Shown one piece after another: positions 49,201-57,800 of a stretch of DNA of 64,000 bases. A program made the position numbers and the translations under genes. Source of the DNA: Gaeumannomyces sp. JS-464 (lineage: Eukaryota; Ascomycota; Sordariomycetes; Magnaporthales; Magnaporthaceae); the NCBI GenBank assembly GCA_002197995.1, contig NGZR01000005.1, positions 2,232,001 through 2,296,000 on the forward strand, given 5' to 3'. Under the pieces are notes generated by a model that worked only from the letters and a program-made list of their open reading frames with translations, ran no database searches and had not been told where the DNA came from. How positions within the stretch are numbered: position 1 is the first letter of the stretch; every line of letters starts with the position of its first letter.

Positions 49201-49343
49201 ACTGGACCACAGATTGCTGTCCTTGGCAGTTCCTTGCTGAGCGCAAATGTACCTGTGGCTGTGTCGCCTCAAGTCACGTATGGCTGCTGGATGTGGCAAT
49301 CGATCATCACTGACACATTAAACCGACCGTCCGTGGGCTTATG
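43287..49343. other. 6.1 kb gene-poor region
   Basis: The first ~400 bases are the YTH-gene promoter and leader. A 213-codon minus-strand frame with a signal-peptide-like start is at 43969-44610 (listed separately at low confidence). Beyond that I see only short frames overlapping on both strands, several TAGGTACCTA-type words (46291-46310, 48096-48120, 48739-48760) and poly-T tracts (47007-47019, 49070-49081). No RNA gene was recognised. Confidence 0.5.
43969..44610 (-). CDS. Possible small secreted protein, unrecognised
   Basis: From the ATG at 44610 the frame reads MVHRKQAWWLVVATLAAGQG then VVLASS, a basic start followed by a hydrophobic core and small residues that would pass as a signal peptide. 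The mature part of ~185 residues has seven cysteines (in GTCPWLSECS, SDSCHH, VVICREAAPPCDKH, LAACAS, GTLCPTR). The opening ~40 codons prefer C or G at the third position, as in the real genes here. Against it: no recognisable domain, no clear introns or promoter, and plus-strand frames of 159 codons overlap it. Chance frames of this length occur elsewhere in the window. A candidate only. Confidence 0.25.
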   Translation of the reverse strand: MVHRKQAWWLVVATLAAGQGVVLASSVPHKPHRPLRHHTVASGRPRVAIDPSYTASSGTCPWLSECSTNLVSDSCHHTSAVFLIPADPELPGLYLARETSNRAVSSAKLLWETLPRSTRRAATEAKTWPEPLWRTRSTRRTAAGDQPVVICREAAPPCDKHPPGLAACASATIFPGTLCPTRMVSRDSLSTGLPGYLLHRHSEAAHAFRPSTS

Positions 49344-49485
49344 TACAGTATTCAGGGATCTGAATTGTTAGTGCGGTGGGACCCCCTGTCAACAACAGGG
49401 ATGAAGGCAGGGGGTTGAAGTCAAGTAGAGGTACACAGACTGCCGCACAATCTATAGTAGGAACTAATGTATTACAACTAACCGT

Positions 49486-50697
49486 TTAACAGCCAATGTA
49501 ATCACCTCCGTTGGCCTTTACTTTTTGCAACCTCCAGATCATAGAACGGGCTAATTTTTCTAAAAGATCAGTAGGCACGGCCTCCCAAGCAGCCTGGACC
49601 GCCGCCCTAAGCTGCAACGGGGTTAGTTGTTGCAAATCGTAGTGCAATTCCAGCCAATCTTTTATCCATTTCCATAGATGTTCGATAGGGTTAAGGTCCG
49701 GGCTGTTGGGAGGCCAAAGGAAGGTTAAAATTTCCAACTCCCTTAGCCACGCTTTGGTGATCCGTAATCTGTGTGATGAAGCGCCGTCTTGTTAAAGATA
49801 TATATCCGGATAGCCTTGGCCCTCTAACCAGTCGCAAACCAAAGGGAGTATACGTCTGCAGTACTCAGGGGCGTCGATAGCTGTTTGATCAGGCCAGAAG
49901 TAGGTTGGACCTTTAACCCGGCCTGCAAACGAGCCCCAGAACATGAAGCCGTGGCCTTTTTGTTTTATTAGTGCAAAAGTAGCCGGATCCTCGCAGTCGT
50001 GCACCGTTATATATCGCCGGCCTTTAAGGGGTTGGTTAAAGTACCAAACCTCGTCAGACCAAAGGAAAGGGCCGAGGCCGCCTTATCCAATGCTCTTCCG
50101 TTGGGTATCTCTCTAGGGCCCAATTCGCAAAGTTGAGCCGCAGTCGTCGCGTCTTATCCGAAAGAGGGAGGCGGGCACCCTGTCGTACGCGTTTATAGTG
50201 CAAAGAGGTCATAAGAGAGGCCATGGCAGTGGTGCCCCAATCTTGGAACCCAGGGACTAGGTACCGGAGGTCAGCCCAGGGGATCCGGCGGTGACGAGGG
50301 TCCTCATTAAGGAACTGTTGCAGCGCACGCACTTGTTCCTCGGAGGCCTGTTTCTTTAAGGTGCCGCCTTTTTTTGGGGGGTAACGGGCCCGGGCCGGCA
50401 GGCCCATTGAACCTGCCGGTAGGTGACCCCTAGTGCCCGGGCTATATCTTGATACGGCCAATGCGCGTAATCTCGTAGGGTTCGTATCTTTATTTTGGTA
50501 TCGCGGTCGAGGTCTTTAGTACCCTGTTGTTTGGGAGGGGTCGAGGGAGGGTAGGCCGGAGGCGTCGAGGGTCGCGGAGGGTAGGCTGGAGGCGTCGAGG
50601 GTCGCGGAGGCGGAGGTAGGTAGGGTACCCAACGCGCGCGCGCGCGCGCGTCGGGAGTCGAACTTGACGCCTGCTGGGCGTGCAATTGGGAAGGCAT
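49486..50697 (-). pseudogene. Tc1/mariner DDE transposase, disrupted
   Basis: The ATG at 50697 starts a Pro-rich N-terminus with a duplicated PPAYPPRPST unit, then a helix-turn-helix (TLRDYAHWPYQDIARALGVT). The DDE catalytic core follows in pieces. FLWSDEVWYFNQ holds the first Asp, QDGASSHRL the second, and WPPNSPDLNPIEHLWKWIK the third acidic region. The reading frame changes at a run of seven T at 50369-50375, where PQKK should run into GGTLKKQASEEQ, and again near 50085-50095, just before WSDE. A TAA at 49792-49794 replaces a probable CAA immediately before QDGASSHR, a C-to-T change in a CpA context as produced by repeat-induced point mutation. The gene cannot make a full transposase as read. 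Confidence 0.88.
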
Positions 50698-50820
50698 TGA
50701 ATTGAACGTATCGCGGTGCAGATCGCCAGCGTTGAAGGGCGTTGATTGAAGGTATCGCCGTGCAGATTGCCGGCATTGAAGGGAATCGATTGAAGGTATC
50801 GCCGTGCAAATTGGGGCCGG
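50633..50820. repeat. Subterminal repeats of the Tc1/mariner element and a (CG)9 tract
   Basis: A (CG)9 run occupies 50633-50650 inside the transposase N-terminal coding region. From about 50696 to 50815 a unit of roughly 45 bases (GATTGAAGGTATCGCCGTGC and following) occurs about two and a half times, between the transposase start and the right terminal repeat. Such subterminal repeats can be transposase-binding sites in Tc1/mariner relatives. That role is inferred. Confidence 0.7.
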
Positions 50821-50986
50821 GCCGGAGTCTGAATCGGTGGAATTCTATTAGGTTCTTTGAGGTAGGGGTCGTGGGTAGAGATACATTGATTTGCACGCAT
50901 TTTTCTATGCGAAAAAGTGTATTTGAATACATGGCCTAATTAGGCAAGATCCACCGCACTAACAATTCAGATCCCTGAATACTGTA

Positions 50987-53214
50987 CAGACCAGATATGC
51001 AGCTAGGCACCCAACCTCGGTAGGAGATGAACGAACGTTTCGGCCAACCCTTCCCGAGGCATTTCGCCACGTATCTCTCTCTCTCTTTTCCCCCTCTTTG
51101 CCTTTACCACGGGCTTCCTTTCTTTTCTTCTGCCGGGGCAGACATCGCATAGCGGTGGGTGCGAGGCCAATACGTCGATGCGATACGACTCCCCATGTTG
51201 GTGTCGGCGGCGCATGCACAAGAGCTGCAGGACGATCCTCGTGCCACAACAGGTATCTTGGCATCGAAGCTACGTGAATGAATGGCTTGTTGGACCTACT
51301 GTTGTATTGGCCGAATCGAAAGAAAGGGAAAAAGAAAAAAAAAAAAAGCCATGCCTGCCATAATTTCCACTTTTGTTATGAGAGAAAGAAAAGTGTCACC
51401 CCGTACCCTGGAAGCCCGAGTCCCCGCTGATCTGGTGTTATTTTGCTTGCAGCCAAACGGGCTGCAACGTTGACTTGGGGAAAGCCCCGGTGAGTCCGAG
51501 TTTTCCTTGGTCTGTGTTTTGCGTGACACGAGAAGATCCGTCGTGACCGTTCCCCAATCTACAGTCGCTCAAACTCGCAGATCTCTGGGAGGCCGTCGGA
51601 ACTCCCCTAGTCTCAGAGCAGTGCCCCTATCCGATGCTGGTACATGCATCAGTTGAGCGTTTTAGGTGCGGACGCGTTGCCTGGCGTTAATTTGCCACAG
51701 CGGCTTCTACCGGGAGGAGTGGCAGCGCCGTCAGGCTGGACCAACTGATACGGGGTGACGGGGTCGTCTGTGGTGCAGCGCCACGGCACCTAGGTACGGC
51801 AGTTGTTGCGGGCTCTTTTCTCTTCGTAAGCTGTAGAGAAAAAGTATGACAAATGTTAATGGAAGCACTGGAGGACGCTTGCTTCGTGGCTGCATGAAAC
51901 CAAACTGCCTGGTGTTGGTAGGATGGCCCGGTGGCTAGGCCTGAATCGAGGTGAGAACCTGCACGGAGACGGGCAGAGGCTGAGGAGGGCGGGGCGGGCG
52001 GGCGGCATCGATAGGGCAAGGAGAACTAGAAATGAGGAAGAAGCGAGAAAAGAAAAGCCATAACGACATGCGTAGCCTGAAAGAGCCCCTGACAGACTTG
52101 GACTGAGGTGAACCTGTTGTGATGGCTTTGAGCTCTTGGAGCAAGTAATTGGCCGATATTGGGTCTCTTCCGCGGCCCCCCCCCCCCCCCCCAAGAGAAA
52201 CATGCGCCTACGCCCTATTTGCAGATGGTTTCAGGCAGGTCTACGTAGCAGCTGCTCCCGGCGCCAGGGGGCGCTTGCAGCCACAGTCGGGTTGATGCCA
52301 CGGCAACATGGATGGAGCGGCTCCTCTTGCGAATCTTGAGCGAAAGATGTTTACTATCTGACAATCAACGCTCCACTGACCGATATTTGAACTATCAGCG
52401 GGGCCTCTGCGGCAGTAATTCCGCACACACAGCCGCTTGACGGCCAGAGAAGAAACTGGACTGGGGACGGCGGGAGGCGTTGGCATCGACCGGCTGGCGA
52501 CGACCTAGTCTGTGACGTGGGCACCTGCTAGTCTGTATAGCGCCACTGGCTGCCCAACCTCGCGGCATTTCGGGGTTTTGGTCACGGGGAATCCCCTGCG
52601 GCTGAGACTTGAGGCCGCCGGGTGCGGGATCCCAGTGAAGTCTCCCGATTGCGAGACATCGCATATGGGTGTAGCCATCGTGATAATGCTCCAATGAACA
52701 GCCACAAAGACTCTTTTGATTTTGTCAACACACAACCACATTGCCGATAGCCACCTAGGTAGAAATAGAGCACCCGGTCTTGTAACTGGTCGTCACACTA
52801 ACCCAAAGCTGCTTCAAGTGATAGCCTCTGTGGCCTTGTTGGCCGTGTCCCCTAGTAATTAGGCGGCTTAGTGGCATGAGTTAATAGCGACTGTGGGTAA
52901 GGAACCATAGCTGACCCAGAAGCCTGGGGCTAGAACGACACTTGGTCGAGTGGCCGAGGTGAGCTCAGTACGAGCCGGGGATTGAGTTCACACCCCGGGT
53001 GCCATCGCAATGTTCACTACGCGGATAGATACCTGAAAAGGCACGTAGTCTATGACGCCAGCTCCAATTCAAAGCCCGAGGCTAGATACCGAGTCATTGT
53101 TGATACTATACAGATGCCCCAGTCCCAGTTTCGTCTACCTTGATCTGTGAACACAGCCGGAGGCCGAGCCAGGATTGGTTACTGGTTCCGCCAGGGCTCG
53201 CTCATACCTCCCAC
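50987..53214. other. 2.2 kb intergenic region
   Basis: No coding region is supported. It includes a 17-base C run at 52176-52192, CACCTAGGTA words at 51788-51797 and 52752-52761, and the 3' flank of PRE7 at its right end. A tRNA-like stretch at about 52940-53010 was examined and rejected. Confidence 0.5.
52176..52192 (+). repeat. C17 homopolymer tract
   Basis: Seventeen C in the intergenic region between the transposon and PRE7. Confidence 0.9.
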
Positions 53215-54106
53215 TTAATCCTTCTTCAGAGGCAAGATGACCTCCTCAATACCGTCCTTGGTGATAATCATCATCTGCAGGCCGTCACCAACCTCAATGT
53301 GGCGCTCGACGGCGCCGTCAAAGGCATCCTTGACCAGGATCTCGACCTGCTCGCGGGGAAGGGGAACGCGCTCGCGCTCCTGCAGGTCATGGCCCTCGCC
53401 GCTCCCGGGAATGTACTGGTTCTTGAAGTTGACCTGGTTGTCCAGGAAGGGCATGATGAGGCTGGCGGCGGCACCGCCGGCGCGGCACTGCTCGCGTTCG
53501 TAGCTGCCGACGGGGTCGTAGCTGTAGACGGCTCCCTTGCCCTCCTCGTCGAGGCCAGCCAGGATGGCGTGGGTGTAGTATGGGAAGAAGCGCTTCTGGT
53601 ACAGGATGGTGGACAGGCGTTTGGCGCAGGCCTTTGCGCTCATGGGCTTGCCGTGGCGGTAGCGGTAGATCTTGCAGATGGCGTCCAGCCTCTCCTTGAG
53701 CGCCTCGCCGTCGGCCGCGAAGCCGACCACCGACAGAACGAGGGTTGCGTCCTTCTGGTCCGACGTCGTACCGCCGATCCTGAACACCTTGGGGTAGAAG
53801 CGGGTGTTGATGCTGTAACCCGAAGCCATACGCGTGTCGCCCGCCATGATGGCAAAGTCGGCGCCGGCGATGGCTAGCGTCGAGCCGCCATTATCGGTGT
53901 ACCTGTGCGATGATGTATTAGGAAGATTGTATTCGGGGAGGGGCGGCGGGGGGGCAGGGCATGGCGGAATCATCTCCTGACAGAGTGGGGGAGGCTTACG
54001 GATCGAATCGATGTTGCCGGGCACCGTCCAGGTCGTGGGTACGGGGGGTTTCTGAGAAGGAGTAGTTGGGCCCGTTCATGACGGGGTTCTGGCTGAACAT
54101 GGCCAT
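53215..54106 (-). CDS. PRE7: 20S proteasome subunit beta type-6 (Pre7), two exons
   Basis: A structural beta subunit of the 20S proteasome core, equivalent to yeast Pre7 and human PSMB1. It carries no active-site threonine in this family. Exon 1 is 54000-54106 (MAMFSQNPVMNGPNYSFSET..RFDP) and exon 2 is 53215-53902, separated by a 97-nt intron (GTAAGC..GCACAG). They join in phase to 264 residues. Diagnostic stretches are YTDNGGSTLAIAGADFAIMA, the GDTRMASGYSINTRF block, KRFFPYYTHAILAGLDEEGK and AVYSYDPVGSYEREQCRAGG, followed by AAASLIMPFLDNQVNFKNQY, nearly as in yeast. It ends GIEEVILPLKKD. Open frames in the intron and 5' flank are shadows. The gene is divergent from STT4 with 757 bases between starts. 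No frame break. Confidence 0.97.
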
Positions 54107-54863
54107 GATGATGTCGGTCCCTCGAAGAGGATGGATGGGCTATCGGGGTGATGCGGAGCGGAGCGGAGCCGGCTGGGGCTTGTTCGGAGAGGCGAGCAGA
54201 GAGTAGAGACGGATGAGTATCAAGCGCGCTGACTACCGCCCGCTGATTTCGTCGTCGATGATTGTGTGGGGTTTGGTCGGTCGGCAGATGGGCGGTGATG
54301 GCGGGCTCCGGGACCCGACGTCGAAGGTTGAGGTTCAATGGGGTGCGCGTCAACCTTGCAGCCTTGCACCGAACCTCACCAGCCGTGCTGCTGGCCGCTG
54401 CTGGCCCGTAATGCGCTGTCCGTGCTGCTGGCGGGGAACAAGGGTAGCTAGACGATGACTCAGCAGGAGCTGGATGTGGACACATTGGACAGGGATCTGC
54501 TGGCCATGCTGGGTGCGTTTGCACATGCACCAGTTGGGCACAGGGAATTACGACGGTGACGATCGAGGTCGGCGGCGCATGGGTGTCAAGGGGATCAATT
54601 AAAGATCAATTTAATTCCAACAACTCGCACCATCGTCGACACCGTCATCCGCTGCCTCGTAATGTCTCTTTGCAATATATAGCCCCGCCGTGTGCAGCGT
54701 GCAGCGTAGCCGAAAGGCATCTATCGAAAGCCCCCTAGAATCACCCTCTTTTTTGGTGTCTTTCCTGTCTTTTTTGCTCCTCCGCCCCTTACTCCTCGTC
54801 TTGCGGCATCGGCGGTGACGCGGCTGGACTCAAGCAGCTCTGGCAGCCTCCCTCCGCCACAGC
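54107..54863. promoter_or_regulatory. Shared promoter region of divergent PRE7 and STT4
   Basis: These 757 bases lie between the two start codons and must hold both promoters. The STT4-proximal part is CT-rich (TCCTGTCTTTTTTGCTCC, ending CCTCCGCCACAGC before the ATG). I saw no proteasome-associated control element. Confidence 0.5.
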
Positions 54864-57800
54864 ATGGCTACTGACATCCGGCAGAGAGCCCTCGAGAAGA
54901 TCGCGGCGCTCTCTGCACAGAACTCGTCGACCGCCTTCGACAAGTCCGACCTGAACAGGCTGTGTAGGGCGTGCCCAACGCTCTCCAGGTCCAAAGAAAA
55001 TGGCTATGCGTCGAAACCTGCACTGGGACGCGTCCCAATGGTGAGCATCCTACAGCCATCCCGCCGACACCGTGACGAACATCTTCACTGACCAGGCCGC
55101 CACCGCACTCGACTAGACGATCCGTGAATATGAGGTGCTGCTCGCCCTCTGCAAGGCCGCCCCCCTGGTTCAGACGGGACAGAGTGCCTTGAAGCTTGCC
55201 CGCCAGCTCATCCCCTATCTTCTCGAGTCGCACGCCCAACTGTTCGCCCAGTCGCCCTTCTTCCGCAAGATCGAGCCGTCCCCCACCGAGACCCTGACTC
55301 TCCATGTTACTGCCGCGTTGCTCTCCCTCGGCGCCAACCATGATGGCGCCCAGGAGGCAGTCTCTGACACCATATGGACCTTCACCAATGCGTGCTTCCA
55401 CGCCACCGAGAGCATCATGCCTAGCCAAGGCGATGATGGCGAAGGCAACCTTGACGATGCCATCCGGACTGCGACCATGGCTCTGTCGCTCCTGGGCTTC
55501 CTTGATGCCGCCTCTGCCCAGGCCGAGTTTTGGAGGGCGGGCGGCCGCCTGTCTCTGATCCGTCGCCTACGCAAGCTGCTGTCTGAGCCCTTCCTGATTG
55601 CGGTCGAGACGGCCTTCTCCACCATCCGCAACTCACACTCGCACGACCAGGCTGCTAAGGAGTGGAGGCGCCGCATGCGCCAGTATGCTGAGGCCCGCAG
55701 GCCCCTTGGGGCCATGCTGCTGCAGTGCAGCTTCATGCGGCTGCTGGTGGCGACGACGTCGTTGCTGGTGGCCGAGGTGGAGCCGCTGAGGGAATCTCAC
55801 GTTCTGGACCTCCTAATGTCCGGCGAGGGCTTGCTGCGCCCCATGACGGCCAGGAGCGGCGAGGCCGACTTCCGGTCTGTCGAGGAATATGCAAACGTCG
55901 CTATTGAGCAGATGAACTACTTCGAGGGCAGCGCCGACTTTATCCAGATGGGCTCCTCGGCTCAGCAGAACATTGCCTTTGGCGCCCGCTCCGCGGCGCT
56001 CATCAGCTACCTGCTTTGCTCGAGGCTCAACGAGGATGCCGCCGACGTGGATCTGCTCATGTCGTGGCTTGAGGAGAGCCTTGCGGATCCTCTTCAGATG
56101 GCCAACGAGCAGCTGGCGTCCACGGTGCTCCGCTGCATGGCTCTGGTGTGCCGCATATCCCCTTCCCTGGCCGCCAACGTGAGCCGGCTGCTGCCGCGCT
56201 TCATCGTGCAGAGCGGCGCCAAGGAGCAGACGATCGAGATTGCCTCCAAGTCGCTTGCCTTTGTTCTGCGGCTGCTGTCGTCAGATGCTGTCATCACGAC
56301 TTTGTATACCCTAGGGAACGTCCTGAGTCCCGGGAGCGACCATTCGCTTACAAACGGGGTGAACGGCGATGGTGACGCGGCGCCGGCCATCTATCAGGGC
56401 GGGCACTCGACAGGGAGCGCTATATCCCTGCAGCTCACGGGGAGGAGGAAACATCGGCCGTGTACGGAAACGTTGTGCAGGCCATCTGCGGGATCGCCAT
56501 CTCGTGCAACGACGACAAAATCACCGCGCTGGCTCAGTCGATGATACTGCAGAAGATCGGCAAGATCAACTCAACGGTTGATGCGCAGATTGTGGTTGGA
56601 GCCGCGTCCCTTGCACTCAATGGCGGCCAGCTCGACTTCCGGTCGCTCCTCAAGATGTACACGCGAATCTGTCATGAGGCCGTTGTTGAGCACAAGGACG
56701 TGCTGTTGGCAGCCGTCATGAAGGCTCGCAGCCACATATCGGCCAACCTGCGCCGTGGTTCGCCCCTGTACGACATCTACTGGGACCATCTGATGGATGG
56801 CATCATCACCCAGGGCGACACTAAGGAGTCGGATGTCCAGCTGGCCGCACGCGAAATCGCGCAGCTGCTCCAGCCGCTTGCCGTATTCATGTCGGCCAAC
56901 GATCTCGCAGTGGATGCCCACAGGGAAGACGAGGGATCTGCGATGCTTCGGGATGCGTGGTTCAACATCGTCGTCCATGGCTTCTCTCCCGCATCTGACC
57001 GGGGCAAGAAGTACATCGACGAGCTGCGCATCATGGCGATCCACTCGCCCCCCTTAGTGGCCGAGCAGCGCGGGGAGATGGTCGAGAGCGATATCGAACT
57101 CAACCCTGTCCTGCGCAGGGGCATGAACAGCGAGCGGGAGTCGCAGCAGAAGAAACACCTCTCGGAGCTGCTCCCCTCCAAGGCCGCCGAGATCCGCAGC
57201 CTTAGCTACCGCAAGGTCATCTTCCTCCACGCCGCCTATCTGGTGGAGAGTCTGCGCGCCGAGTCTGGAAACTGTGCCGCTGCGCTGTCGTATTTCCTGG
57301 AGCCCAGCATGCGTCGTGGCGATGTCAGCAGCATCATGGAAGCCATCACTGGCGCTGTCGTCGAGCGCTATCTTAAGAAGACTCTGAGCGGCACGCACCC
57401 CAGCTTCACGGCCCAGTACGCGGCAACCCAGCTGGTCGCCGTCTTCTGCAACTGCTGCCACCGAATCGAGCGGGTCCAGCAGGCTGCCTATGCCTGTGCC
57501 GACCGCATCATCAGCCAGGTCCCATCGACCCTCTGCTGCCGATCGTCTCTCTTCGCTCTCCTCGAGCTGCTGTCGCTGATGTGGTCCAGCTGCCTCGAGG
57601 CCGAGACGGACCTGTACGAACCCCGGACGACGTTCAAGTCGGCTCGCGGGCGCGTTATAGTCGAGCTGTCGGACGACTATGCCTTCCGACGGCACACGCT
57701 AGACACGCTGTATAAAAAGGCCAAGGGCTGGGTCAGCACCGTCGTCAGCCTCGCGCCGGCCGACGTCAAGGGCCTGCTGCAGACGTATCTGTCCGACTTC

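Larger units (their letters stand above)
49346..50984 (-). mobile_element. Tc1/mariner-type DNA transposon, degenerate copy
   Basis: Perfect 34-base terminal inverted repeats (starting CAGTATTCAGGGATCTGAAT) lie at 49346-49379 and 50951-50984. TA dinucleotides flank both ends (49344-49345 and 50985-50986), the Tc1/mariner target duplication. The 1639-base element carries one transposase gene on the minus strand, broken by frameshifts and a stop. Between the right end and the transposase start are subterminal tandem repeats. Intact, identical repeats suggest a fairly recent insertion despite the broken gene. Confidence 0.93.

Noticed and set aside
52940..53010. tRNA-like stretch (TGGTCGAGTGGC as A box, GAGTTCACACC as B box)
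   Set aside because: The acceptor stem does not pair, and the putative T arm has a loop of about 12 bases, so it does not fold as a tRNA.
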